Shown: one piece after another, positions 1 to 8,915 of the stretch
Position numbering within the stretch: the first letter of the stretch is position 1
Layout: every line of letters starts with the position of its first letter
NCBI GenBank assembly: GCA_028699065.1
Contig: JAQVVH010000001.1
Location: 1,136,326 to 1,200,325 of the forward strand
Direction of reading: 5' to 3'
Length of the DNA: 64,000 nt
DNA from: Gallionella sp.
GTDB taxonomy: Bacteria > Pseudomonadota > Gammaproteobacteria > Burkholderiales > Gallionellaceae
Made by a program: the position numbers and the translations under genes
The notes under the pieces: model-generated
What the model was told of the DNA's origin: nothing
Seen by the model: the letters and a program-made list of their open reading frames with translations, nothing else
The model's database searches: none

Positions 1-131
1 GGGCGGCAAAGTTGGCATGGGTGATAACAATTATCTTCTTGCAAAGAGAATTCGATAATGGCCGAAAAGGTAAATGTAAGTAATTCCGTTCATGCCGTGA
101 AGTTGTGAAATATCTTCGGTGAAGAACTGAA
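1..131. other. Left edge; possible tail of an upstream gene
   Basis: Two plus-strand frames are open from the window edge: one ends with TAA at 56-58 (last residues GGKVGMGDNNYLLAKRIR), the other with TAA at 81-83. Either could be the C-terminus of the preceding glycan-cluster gene, and I cannot tell which is real or name a family. A GGTGAAG run at 118-124 is a plausible ribosome binding site for the acyltransferase that starts at 132. Confidence 0.3.
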
Positions 132-1280
132 ATGATAGACACGGAAAAAGGACGAGAACAGTTGCAAAGAGTTGATGCTTTGGACTCGGCTCGTGGTTGG
201 GCGATTCTTGGAGTAATTGCGATACATATCTCGCAAGCAGCACAGCTTCAGACTGGCTTATTGCATAAATTAGCTGTGAACGGCGATATGGGTGTGGAAT
301 TATTCTACGTCTTGAGTGCGTTTTCGTTGATGATGGTGATGAATGCTAGGGAGGCTGCAGGTTGCCATAACCTGAGGGGGTATTTCATTCGCAGGTTCTT
401 TCGCATAGCCCCCATGTTCTGGATTGTCCTGCTGTTGTCCACAATTTTGTTTTTTGGAAAAAAAAGCTTCTGGGCACCTTCTGGGATAGATGGGACGGAT
501 GTTGTGTTGACCGCACTATTTCTGCACGGGGTGACCCCGCAGTCGGTGAATGCTGTCGTTCCGGGGGGGTGGAGCGTCGCGGTGGAGGTGTCGTTTTATC
601 TGCTACTTCCACTATTCTTCAAGTATGCAAAATCGGTAGCAACGACCACTGGTTGGCTAATTGCTAGCCTGATGATTTATTATTGTTTTGGATATATTGC
701 ACAGATGCATTTTGATCGGACGCTTCCTGAGGTTGCGCGGCATTTGGCAGATATCTATTCGTGGTACATGTCTCTTCCGGCACAATTGCCAGTCTTTGTG
801 ATGGGCATTCTGGCATTTCAGATGGTCAGAGAAGAAGTGCTTGCCCCTGTGTATGGCTATATTTTTTCTGGTGTTGGTGCGGCATTACTACTTTATTTTC
901 CGGTTTCATCGGAAAGCCATTTGTTCGCAAGGCACTTGTTGTGGGGCATCGTGTTTGCGGTCTTCATTGCCTCGAATGTCCGTCGACCTTTATATCTTTT
1001 TGATAACCCGCTGCTACGGGCATTCGGGCGTATAAGTTACAGTGCATATCTTTTGCATTTCATCGTGCTGATGTACATAGGAAAGATATTCCGGCATGCC
1101 GAAATGTCGGCTGAAGTTAAGTTCGCGCTTCTGTACTTCGTGGTGGGCGGCATCACCTATTTCTTGGCATCATGGACATACCGAGTGGTGGAGTTGCGTT
1201 ACATGAAGGTGGGGAGCAAGTTTTCGAGGCGATTCGAAATAGAATCGGAAGTTTCAAGGAAAGAGTCATATGCAAAATAA
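132..1280 (+). CDS. Membrane O-acyltransferase, acyltransferase-3 (OafA/YrhL) family
   Basis: This 382-residue polytopic membrane protein probably transfers an acyl group (often acetyl) to a cell-surface sugar. The N-terminus reads VDALDSARGWAILGVIAIH, the family's D-x-x-R-G-x-A...H signature with the catalytic-type His at the end of the first membrane helix. GVELFYVLSAFS and GGWSVAVEVSFYLLLPL follow, matching the family's FFVLSGF and WSLSVEEQFY blocks. It lacks the C-terminal SGNH domain of longer homologues. It is the first full gene of a plus-strand glycan operon, and its stop overlaps the next start by 11 nt. The acceptor sugar cannot be read from the sequence. Confidence 0.85.
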   Translation: MIDTEKGREQLQRVDALDSARGWAILGVIAIHISQAAQLQTGLLHKLAVNGDMGVELFYVLSAFSLMMVMNAREAAGCHNLRGYFIRRFFRIAPMFWIVLLLSTILFFGKKSFWAPSGIDGTDVVLTALFLHGVTPQSVNAVVPGGWSVAVEVSFYLLLPLFFKYAKSVATTTGWLIASLMIYYCFGYIAQMHFDRTLPEVARHLADIYSWYMSLPAQLPVFVMGILAFQMVREEVLAPVYGYIFSGVGAALLLYFPVSSESHLFARHLLWGIVFAVFIASNVRRPLYLFDNPLLRAFGRISYSAYLLHFIVLMYIGKIFRHAEMSAEVKFALLYFVVGGITYFLASWTYRVVELRYMKVGSKFSRRFEIESEVSRKESYAK

Positions 1281-2199
1281 TTGCCCGGTATGCCAAGGCC
1301 CGCTCACCACATCGGTTGCGAATTTGTTCGATACCCGCTTTGGAATCGACACGGAGTATAAGATAACGAAGTGTGTAAATTGCGGCCTCGAGCAAACGGC
1401 TCCCCAGCCCGATCAGGCAGAGCTCAATTCGTTGTACGAGCAGTACTACAATTTCAGCGGCGAGAGCAATACTCGCTATACCAAACTTAGGGCGAAGTTC
1501 ATCAATTCGTTCCTCTACCGTTTCTGGCTGTTGATCGACGGCGATATCTCTTTCCAGCAGAAGGGCGGTACGGGCAAGCTGCTTGATGTGGGTTGTAATG
1601 AAGGGCGTGGGCTGGAATTTTTCCGGAATCATGGGTTTGTCGCGGAAGGTCTTGAACTGAACAGCAAGGCCGCGGAAGTCGCTCGTGCCAAGGGTTTTAC
1701 GGTGTATGGCAGCACGCTTGAGGGGTTTTCTTCCGGTAATACATACGATGTGATTGTGCTTTCCAATGTGCTGGAGCATTCGCTGCATCCCGGATTGATG
1801 CTGCAGCACATTCACCGCTTGCTCAATCCAGATGGCCAGGTCTGGATCAGTTGCCCGAACAGCAGGAGCTGGTTGCGGACCGTGTTTGGCCGCTTCTGGA
1901 TTAATTGGCATGTGCCTTTCCATGTGGTGCATTTCTCTCCTGAAACTCTGCGTGCTTTGCTTAAGAAGTCGCAGTTTGAAATCTCCGAGATGCGGCAGGA
2001 GACCCCGGCATTGTGGGTCTCCCATTCGATCATCGCACGTTTGTTTGCCAAGCCGGGGCAGCCTACTCGACAGCTGCGCTCTGCGCCGTTGGTGGCATCG
2101 CTGATTTTGCTGGTGCGCTGTTTGTTCTTTCCGCTCATGTGGCTGGTCAATCTGACTGGCCGCGGCGATTGCCTGGTTGTGGTTGCCCGAAAGATCTGA
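1270..2199 (+). CDS. Class I SAM-dependent methyltransferase with N-terminal zinc ribbon
   Basis: The 309-residue protein begins with a four-cysteine zinc-ribbon-like segment (NNCPVC near residues 3-8 and KCVNCGLE near 35-42). A Rossmann methyltransferase core follows, with motif I LLDVGCNEGRG and a downstream VIVLSNVLEH. This two-part design is common in sugar or lipid methyltransferases of exopolysaccharide clusters. It overlaps the acyltransferase upstream by 11 nt and shares one base (TGATG) with the glycosyltransferase downstream, so the genes are translationally coupled. The likely substrate is a glycan intermediate, by context only. Confidence 0.8.
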   Translation: MQNNCPVCQGPLTTSVANLFDTRFGIDTEYKITKCVNCGLEQTAPQPDQAELNSLYEQYYNFSGESNTRYTKLRAKFINSFLYRFWLLIDGDISFQQKGGTGKLLDVGCNEGRGLEFFRNHGFVAEGLELNSKAAEVARAKGFTVYGSTLEGFSSGNTYDVIVLSNVLEHSLHPGLMLQHIHRLLNPDGQVWISCPNSRSWLRTVFGRFWINWHVPFHVVHFSPETLRALLKKSQFEISEMRQETPALWVSHSIIARLFAKPGQPTRQLRSAPLVASLILLVRCLFFPLMWLVNLTGRGDCLVVVARKI

Positions 2200-3413
2200 T
2201 GCGTATCCTGCTCGTCGGCATCAACTACGCCCCTGAACTTACCGGCATAGGCAAATATAGCAGCGAGATGGCCGAGTGGCTTGTTGGTGCTGGGCATGAA
2301 GTACGTGTCGTCACGGCGCCTCCGCATTATCCGGAATGGCGCGTGGCAACGGGTTATTCGGCGTGGTGCTATCAGACCGAAAAGATGCGGGGTGTTTCCA
2401 TCTGGCGTTGCCCAGTCTGGGTTCCTTCCCGGCCATCAGGCCTGAAACGTTTGCTGCATTTGGCCAGCTTTGCTCTTTCCAGTTTGCCTATCCTGCTTCG
2501 CCAGATATTTTGGCGGGCCGACGTCGTGATCGTACTCGAACCTCCCCTGTTCTGTGCGCCTGCTTCCTGGCTATGTGCAAGACTTGCAGGTGCCCGCGCA
2601 TGGCTGCATGTGCAGGATTTTGAGGTGGATGCAGCTTTTGAGCTCGGCATCCTGCGCTCGCGCTGGTTGCGGAGCGTTGTCAGCGCTCTGGAAGGGTGGC
2701 TGATGCGCAGATTCGACCGGGTCTCTACCATTTCTCCCAATATGGTGTACCGCCTAGTACAGAAGGGCGTAGCTTTCGAAAGAACGGTGCTGTTCACTAA
2801 TTGGGTGGATGTGGATTCGATCTTTCCTTTGGGGAAGGTAAGCCCGATGCGCCTGGAATTGAGCATCCCGCCCGAGACTGTTGTGGCTCTTTATTCCGGG
2901 AACATGGGAGAGAAGCAAGGTTTGGAGATCGTTTTGGAGTCCGCCGCTGCGCTAGCAGGCGAGAGCCACTTCCAGTTCGTACTCTGCGGCGATGGTGCAG
3001 CGCGCCAGCGTTTGCAGGAGCGGTATGCGGGCTTGCCCAATGTGAAATGGTTGCCGTTGCAACCGCTGGAGCGGTTGAACGATCTGCTCAATATGGCGGA
3101 TATCCATTTGCTGCCGCAAAGGGCGGGAGCAGAAGACCTAGTGATGCCTTCCAAGTTGACCGGCATGCTGGCCAGCGGGCGCCCCGTCGTTGCCACAGTG
3201 AACAAGGGTACGCAGGTCGCCGCAGTGTTGAAGGATTGCGGAGTGGTGGTGCAGCCGGATAGCATTGCGCAGTTCTCGGAAGCTGTCGTTCGCTTAGCGC
3301 GGGATACGGTGGAGCGGCGAGTGCTCGGGGCAAGGGCGCGTGATTATGCTCTTGCCCATTGGGCGAGAGAAAATGTGATGTTCGAATTCGACGCACGCTT
3401 AAAGGGGCTATGA
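2199..3413 (+). CDS. Glycosyltransferase family 4, WcaI-like
   Basis: I start this at ATG 2199, where it shares one base with the methyltransferase stop. The open frame runs further upstream, but that part lies inside the methyltransferase and the conserved N-terminus MRILLVGINYAPELTGIGKY begins here. The 404-residue protein matches the WcaI group of GT-B enzymes: a Gly-rich N-terminal loop, APPHYPEWRV, and a C-terminal donor-binding half with LVMPSKLTGMLASGRPVVA. WcaI-type enzymes add a sugar to a lipid-linked repeat unit on the cytoplasmic face. The stop abuts the next ATG directly (TGAATG). Confidence 0.85.
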   Translation: MRILLVGINYAPELTGIGKYSSEMAEWLVGAGHEVRVVTAPPHYPEWRVATGYSAWCYQTEKMRGVSIWRCPVWVPSRPSGLKRLLHLASFALSSLPILLRQIFWRADVVIVLEPPLFCAPASWLCARLAGARAWLHVQDFEVDAAFELGILRSRWLRSVVSALEGWLMRRFDRVSTISPNMVYRLVQKGVAFERTVLFTNWVDVDSIFPLGKVSPMRLELSIPPETVVALYSGNMGEKQGLEIVLESAAALAGESHFQFVLCGDGAARQRLQERYAGLPNVKWLPLQPLERLNDLLNMADIHLLPQRAGAEDLVMPSKLTGMLASGRPVVATVNKGTQVAAVLKDCGVVVQPDSIAQFSEAVVRLARDTVERRVLGARARDYALAHWARENVMFEFDARLKGL

Positions 3414-4814
3414 ATGTCTTATCGCAAGGGGATGATTCGCCAGCATGGCAGAGAGTTTGGCATCTTCCATCGCATGCTTGATGCGGCCATCATTCTGCTG
3501 GCATTGTTGTGGTGCACCACGGAATATGAAACCACTTTACCTTTGTATTATGAGCTGGCAGGTGTATTGGCAGTGGTTGTGTTCCTGTTCTTTGCCGAAT
3601 GGCATGGGCTTTATACTTCCTGGCGGGCAGATTCGCTCGGGCATGAGGCTTGGGCGATCTCCTCGATCTGGATATTGACGGTCTGCGTGCTGCTTGTTCT
3701 GGCTTTTATGAGCAAGACGTCGATCCATTATTCACGAGTCGTGGTACTTATCTGGACGGTAGCTACCCCGATTCTGCTGGTGCTTGAGCGCATGGTGCTG
3801 CGCTTCCTGCTGAGAAAGGCCCGAAGGCTTGGTTTAAACACGAGAACGGTCGCGATTGCTGGTGGCGGCAAGCGGGCATCCGAATTGCTTGCCATCATCA
3901 TGGGGTCTGCCTGGATGGGGCTCAAGATAGAGGGCGTCTATGATGATTCCGGGGAGTCGGCGTCACAAGGAATGTTGGGCCAGCCAATCCGGGATATCAA
4001 TACGCTCCTGCAACAGGTGCACGAACGAAAGATTGATTGCGTCTACATCGCTTACCCTATGCAGCAGGAGGGGCGGATACGCCAGCTTATCGAGTGCCTT
4101 GCAGATAGCACTGCGTCGGTTTATGTCGTACCCGATGTTCTGGTTTCCGAGTTCCTGCATGCGCGCTGGACCAATCTGGGAGAGATACCGCTGGTCAGCG
4201 TGTTTGAGAGTCCCATTTATGGCAGTCATTCTTTTCTGAAACGCGTGGAAGATCTAGTGCTGGGTAGTTTGATTCTGTTACTGATTTTGCCGATGATGCT
4301 TTTTATAGCGCTGGCCGTGAAGCTGACTTCACCAGGGCCCGTTTTATTCAAGCAAAGACGCTATGGTTTGAACGGTCAGGTCATCGAAGTTTGGAAGTTT
4401 CGCAGTATGTCGGTTCTTGAGGACTGCGAACACATTCCGCAGGCACAGAAGAATGATCCGCGCGTCACCCGGCTGGGGGCTTTTCTGAGGAGGACTTCTC
4501 TAGATGAACTTCCTCAATTTATCAATGTGTTGCAGGGGCGGATGTCGATCGTCGGGCCACGTCCTCATGCCGTTGCGCACAACGAGCAATATCGGAAATT
4601 GATACATGGCTATATGTTGCGGCATAAGGTTAAGCCTGGGATCACCGGGTGGGCGCAAGTGAAGGGGTGGCGAGGCGAAACGGATACGATAGAGAAAATG
4701 GAGATGAGAGTGCAGTACGATTTGGAGTACATCAATAACTGGTCGATCCTCTTCGATCTAAAGATCATTCTGATGACGGTGTTTGGGGGGATGCTGGGTA
4801 AAAATGCGTATTGA
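3414..4814 (+). CDS. Undecaprenyl-phosphate sugar phosphotransferase, WcaJ/EpsB-like
   Basis: This 466-residue protein would start repeat-unit synthesis by moving a hexose-1-phosphate onto undecaprenyl phosphate. The N-terminal third holds several hydrophobic helices, followed by a soluble nucleotide-binding-like middle (VAIAGGGKRASELLA). The C-terminal bacterial sugar transferase domain carries the hallmarks: a membrane re-entrant segment, SPGPVLFKQRRYGLNG, WKFRSM, LRRTSLDELPQFINVL, MSIVGPRPHA and PGITGWAQVKGWRGET. Length and domain order match the WcaJ family. The sugar (glucose in WcaJ) is assumed from the family. Confidence 0.9.
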   Translation: MSYRKGMIRQHGREFGIFHRMLDAAIILLALLWCTTEYETTLPLYYELAGVLAVVVFLFFAEWHGLYTSWRADSLGHEAWAISSIWILTVCVLLVLAFMSKTSIHYSRVVVLIWTVATPILLVLERMVLRFLLRKARRLGLNTRTVAIAGGGKRASELLAIIMGSAWMGLKIEGVYDDSGESASQGMLGQPIRDINTLLQQVHERKIDCVYIAYPMQQEGRIRQLIECLADSTASVYVVPDVLVSEFLHARWTNLGEIPLVSVFESPIYGSHSFLKRVEDLVLGSLILLLILPMMLFIALAVKLTSPGPVLFKQRRYGLNGQVIEVWKFRSMSVLEDCEHIPQAQKNDPRVTRLGAFLRRTSLDELPQFINVLQGRMSIVGPRPHAVAHNEQYRKLIHGYMLRHKVKPGITGWAQVKGWRGETDTIEKMEMRVQYDLEYINNWSILFDLKIILMTVFGGMLGKNAY

Positions 4815-6081
4815 TATGTTGAGTCGACTAGAAAACATTCGGGGGAGGCTGCATCTAGACCGTATTCTTGGGTGGGTCGTCGTTCTTCTGGCGGCAAGCA
4901 TCCCCGTTTCTGTGTTTGCTGACAATCTACTGTTGGTCATCATGCTGCTGGTTTTACCTCTCTACTGGAAGGATCTGGTGGGGCAGGTGCGCTGGAATAG
5001 CGCGGTGAGGGTCGGTTTTCCGTTGTTCTCGCTGTTGTTCGTGTTGGTATGGTATGGGAATGGAACCATAGGATATTCCGTCGACATATTGCTCAAATAT
5101 GTTGATTTGATGTTGATACCATTTTTTGTTGTGGCGATGACGCTGCCGAATGTGCGTTGGAGAGCGGAGTATGCTTTTCTGCTCTGCTCGGGGAGTATCC
5201 TCGTACTGTCTTATATGCTCAAGCTGGGCATTATTCATCAACAGCCTTGGATGTGGTATGGAGCAGAGGAATTTGGCGGCTCCATTTTTCGTCATTATTT
5301 AGTGCAGAACTTTCTGATGGCCTATGCGGTTTACCTTGCCATGCTTAAGGCTAGGCATGCAGAGACAGCCTATGCAAGATGGGGTTGGCGGCTATTTGTG
5401 TTACTTGGTTTAGTTAATATCTTCGGTGTGGTAATTGGGCGCACGGGGCAAATCGTCATGCTCGTGCTGCTATTGTGGTTCGTGCTAAGTTCGACACGTT
5501 TTACAAAACTGAATTATCGTTGGAAAGTGTGGGGTGGGCTGGGGCTTGCTTTCGTACTTGTTCTTTTTCCGATAATCGTAGAACGATTGGCACCAGACAG
5601 TGCATTTAATAAACGTTTTAGCCTCGCTCTCGTAGAGGCCACCACGTGGCGACCTGGGGTGATGGATGAGAGTTCAGTCGGCGCCCGTCTGGGTTTTTAC
5701 TACCGAAGCCTTGAGCTATTCAAGGAGAGCCCCATTATTGGATACGGTACCGGGGGCTTTCAAAGTGCCTATGCTTCGAAGGGTAGCGTATCAGGTACTG
5801 AAAAAAATCTGGCTAACCCACATAACCAGTATCTGCTAATTGCGGTGCAGGCAGGCATAATTGGGGTGGCTGCGTTGCTATGGTTGTTCATTGCAGCCTG
5901 GAAACACTGTCGTTCCGTCACATCCGCATACGACAGAAGTGCGGGGTTGGGATTGCTGCTTGCCATTATGGTGGACGGATTGTTTAATTCGCCGCTGCTG
6001 GATCATACCGATGGATTATTCTTCGCATATATGTTTGCACTGTGGATATCTGGCGAAGTAGATGAGGGCAGAAGTGCTTAA
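4804..6081 (+). CDS. O-antigen ligase / polymerase family membrane protein (Wzy_C)
   Basis: A roughly 425-residue, strongly hydrophobic protein with a large loop before the last helices. That loop contains the Wzy/WaaL signature GYGTGGFQSAYA followed by NPHNQYLLIAVQAGIIG. Such proteins join or polymerise lipid-linked glycans at the periplasmic face. I prefer the ATG at 4804, which overlaps the previous stop by 11 nt; an in-frame ATG exists at 4783. Sequence alone does not separate ligase from polymerase. It overlaps the next gene by 20 nt. Confidence 0.8.
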   Translation: MRIDMLSRLENIRGRLHLDRILGWVVVLLAASIPVSVFADNLLLVIMLLVLPLYWKDLVGQVRWNSAVRVGFPLFSLLFVLVWYGNGTIGYSVDILLKYVDLMLIPFFVVAMTLPNVRWRAEYAFLLCSGSILVLSYMLKLGIIHQQPWMWYGAEEFGGSIFRHYLVQNFLMAYAVYLAMLKARHAETAYARWGWRLFVLLGLVNIFGVVIGRTGQIVMLVLLLWFVLSSTRFTKLNYRWKVWGGLGLAFVLVLFPIIVERLAPDSAFNKRFSLALVEATTWRPGVMDESSVGARLGFYYRSLELFKESPIIGYGTGGFQSAYASKGSVSGTEKNLANPHNQYLLIAVQAGIIGVAALLWLFIAAWKHCRSVTSAYDRSAGLGLLLAIMVDGLFNSPLLDHTDGLFFAYMFALWISGEVDEGRSA

Positions 6082-6820
6082 TCTTTCCGTCATCCTGATC
6101 ACAAAGAATGAAGCCGAAAATATTCGTGCCTGCCTCGAATCTGTCGGATGGGCTGACGAAATTGTGGTGGTGGATTCCGGCAGTACGGATGAAACGGTGG
6201 AAATTGCCCGCGAATTTACCGGCAAGGTTTATCTGCATCCGGACTGGCCGGGCTTTGGGCCGCAGAAAAATCGCGCTTTGGATTACGCAACAGGTGACTG
6301 GGTGTTATCGATCGATGCAGACGAGCGGGTGACGCCCGAACTGCATGCTGAAATTGAATCTGTGCTGACCGACACTGGCGCAATTGCTTACCGTATTCCC
6401 CGGCTGTCCAGTTTTTGTGGGCGCTTTATGCGGCATTCCGGTTGGCGGCCGGATTATGTGCTGCGTTTGTTTCGGCGTGATATGGGTCGATTCAGTGAGG
6501 CGCAGGTACATGAATCCGTGGAGGTCCGTGGCGAAGTAAAAAATTTGCAGTGTGACCTGCTGCACTATAGTTATCGAGACTTTGACGATGTGCTAGCCAA
6601 ACTGAACCTTTATTCGAGCGCTTCGGCCAAACAGATGGCAGAGCGCGGCAAACGCGGTGGATTGGCGACCGCTATTTTGCATGGGGCGTGGGCGTTTTTT
6701 AGGACATATGTTTTACGTGCCGGTTTCCTCGATGGGCGCGAGGGATTTATGCTGGCAGTCATGAATGCAGAAAACAGTTACTACCGCTATATCAAACTCT
6801 GGCTGAAGCAAAGACCCTAG
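6062..6820 (+). CDS. Glycosyltransferase family 2, WaaE/KdtX-like
   Basis: This 252-residue GT-A enzyme opens with LSVILITKNEAENIRACLES, continues with EIVVVDSGSTDETVEIA and PGFGPQKNRAL, and has the metal-binding LSIDADERVTPEL. This is the pattern of the WaaE group, which adds a hexose to the lipopolysaccharide inner core. It is the last gene of the plus-strand operon. Its TAG stop lies in a CTAG that is also the stop of the convergent acyltransferase on the other strand, so the two genes end on the same four bases. Confidence 0.85.
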   Translation: MRAEVLNLSVILITKNEAENIRACLESVGWADEIVVVDSGSTDETVEIAREFTGKVYLHPDWPGFGPQKNRALDYATGDWVLSIDADERVTPELHAEIESVLTDTGAIAYRIPRLSSFCGRFMRHSGWRPDYVLRLFRRDMGRFSEAQVHESVEVRGEVKNLQCDLLHYSYRDFDDVLAKLNLYSSASAKQMAERGKRGGLATAILHGAWAFFRTYVLRAGFLDGREGFMLAVMNAENSYYRYIKLWLKQRP

Positions 6821-8781
6821 CGTTGGATTTTTTCCAGTAAATCCCGGGCCACGATCGAGTTGGCATAATCCGAAAGGTGATCCCCGTAGCTGTAGAGAAA
6901 TTTTCCATTTTGCGTGACCCGGCAAATCCCGTTGGGGATTTCGCAAAGTAAGGGCGTCGGGTCAACGATCATCAGCCTAGGATGACGTTTCTGCAGTATG
7001 TCGACGAAATCACGATAAGCTTTTGTGCCAGCCAAGTGTGCGCTGTAACCCAGTGCGCAACGCGGATTTTCCATGCGCCGCAGGTATTGGTTGAGTTGTG
7101 CGCTACGAGTCAGGCCGCCACTGATACAGCTGCGCGGATCCGGAAAGGTCGGGTTGTCGATGACGAAAAACACGCGTTTACCTGTTTTTTCCAGCGCGGC
7201 AATTTCCCGGCTGTAGTTATCGAGCAGTGCCGCCGGCATGGTCATATTGCTTATGAAGCCGGTTTCCTTGTCGATCGGAAATATAGCGCGCAGTGCGACC
7301 GTAATGCCGACCTGTTTGATATCTGGGTTATTCAGTACTGTTTGCAGCGCAAGGATATTTTTGCGCTGCTGCTTGTCGCTCAGGTCCGGGTGCCCGGTCG
7401 GTGGGGAGACCGAGCCAATCATCAGCCACTGCATATTGGCGGGTGCTTCGCGTACTAGGCCGTAGAACAGCGCTTCGGCCTTGCTGTCGCCGAGCAGAGC
7501 ATATTGCGCTCTGGCCGCACTGCGCAGGCAGTACTGAAAAAGTGGTTTATCGTGCTCGGACAGCCCGCATTCGTGCTGTAATTTGTCGCGATCCGCGCCC
7601 AGTACCAGTGTGGTTGGGTCGCCATTCAGCATGTCCAGCTGACGAAATTTCAGGCCATCCAGTTTGCGCACGGCTTCCCCTGCAAACAATATCGCCAGCA
7701 TCAAAATCGACAGGATAAGAATCATTTTTTTCGAGCGCGGGCGTGAACGGATGGGGCGCTCCAGCCAGCGCCACGTTACCCAGGCCAACAGAAAGCTTGT
7801 GCCGAGCAGTATCAGCCGAACAAGGGGTTCCGGAGTGCTCGATTCCATGATGCGGGCGAAGGACAGGAGCGGCCAATGCCACAAATAAAGCGGATAGCTG
7901 ATCAGGCCGATCCAGACCAATCCACTGCGGGATAACAGTTGGCGATTAAGCCAGGTCGATTCGCCGGACTGAATTAGGGCCGCGGCTCCCAGTGTGGGTA
8001 AGAGCGCCCAAGCACCGGGGAAGAGGTCTTTGCTGTTTAACAAAACCGCGCTGGCGACAATTAGCCCTAGGCCGATCCAGGCCAGACATTCACGTATTAA
8101 GTTGCTTAACGCCCGTGTACGCAGCGCTTCATGGGCGAGTATCGCTCCAAGCCCCAGCTCCCAGAAACGGGTGAACGGGGAATAAAAATCCGCGACAGTG
8201 TTATGTTGCACCAGCCAGATACTGTAAGACAGTGATGCCACCAAAACAGTGGGCAACACCCAGCTCGCGTGACGCGGTTGTCGCCAGAGGAAGGCCAGAA
8301 TCAGCGGCCAGAGAATGTAAAACTGCTCTTCGATACCGAGCGACCAGAGATGCAGCAAGGGCTTGGTATCCGCTGCATTGTCGAAATAGCCGGCTTCTTT
8401 CCAGTAGATGATGTTGGAAACGAAGCCCGCGCCTCCCTCCACATGTTTGCCGAGCTGTTCATATTCTCCGGGCGCAAGGATCCACCAACCCAAGGCGAGG
8501 CTGCTCACCAAAACGAGGCCGAGTGCAGGAAAAATACGCCGGATACGGCGTGCGTAAAAAGTTTTGATGCTGAATTTTCCGACGGCGAGATCTTCCCAGA
8601 TATGCTTGGAAATCAGGTAACCGGAGATGACAAAAAAGATATCGACGCCGATGAAGCCTCCGGGCAATAGAGCCGGGAAGGCATGAAATACCAATACTGC
8701 CAAAACAGCTACAGCTCGAAGACCATCGATGTCAGGGCGGTAATCGCCTTTTAGATAGGGAACGTTTGGGGTAGTCGACAT
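6817..8781 (-). CDS. O-acyltransferase with C-terminal SGNH domain (OafA-like)
   Basis: This 654-residue fusion has an N-terminal acyltransferase-3 membrane domain (DYRPDIDGLRAVAVLAVLVFH, GFIGVDIFFVISGYLI, LWSLGIEEQFYILWPL) and a periplasmic SGNH domain. Its nucleophile block reads YALLGDSKAEALF, and the C-terminal D-x-x-H block reads SYGDHLSDYA. OafA-type proteins acetylate O-antigen or other exported sugars, the SGNH part finishing the transfer. The start MSTTPNVPYLKGDYRP at 8781 is chosen over an in-frame ATG at 8865, which would add 28 residues unlike the family. It is transcribed away from the GT4 gene at 8916. Confidence 0.88.
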   Translation of the reverse strand: MSTTPNVPYLKGDYRPDIDGLRAVAVLAVLVFHAFPALLPGGFIGVDIFFVISGYLISKHIWEDLAVGKFSIKTFYARRIRRIFPALGLVLVSSLALGWWILAPGEYEQLGKHVEGGAGFVSNIIYWKEAGYFDNAADTKPLLHLWSLGIEEQFYILWPLILAFLWRQPRHASWVLPTVLVASLSYSIWLVQHNTVADFYSPFTRFWELGLGAILAHEALRTRALSNLIRECLAWIGLGLIVASAVLLNSKDLFPGAWALLPTLGAAALIQSGESTWLNRQLLSRSGLVWIGLISYPLYLWHWPLLSFARIMESSTPEPLVRLILLGTSFLLAWVTWRWLERPIRSRPRSKKMILILSILMLAILFAGEAVRKLDGLKFRQLDMLNGDPTTLVLGADRDKLQHECGLSEHDKPLFQYCLRSAARAQYALLGDSKAEALFYGLVREAPANMQWLMIGSVSPPTGHPDLSDKQQRKNILALQTVLNNPDIKQVGITVALRAIFPIDKETGFISNMTMPAALLDNYSREIAALEKTGKRVFFVIDNPTFPDPRSCISGGLTRSAQLNQYLRRMENPRCALGYSAHLAGTKAYRDFVDILQKRHPRLMIVDPTPLLCEIPNGICRVTQNGKFLYSYGDHLSDYANSIVARDLLEKIQR

Positions 8782-8915
8782 GGCCAGCTTATGATCGAAC
8801 TGGCCGCAAAAGGAAATGCGGTCTGAAATGTTGGGATGGTGTTTCGGGACGCTTTTGCATACCATGCGGCTCTTCAGGATTTGAGCGCAAATTATACGGG
8901 CTCCCGGACGTTTTT

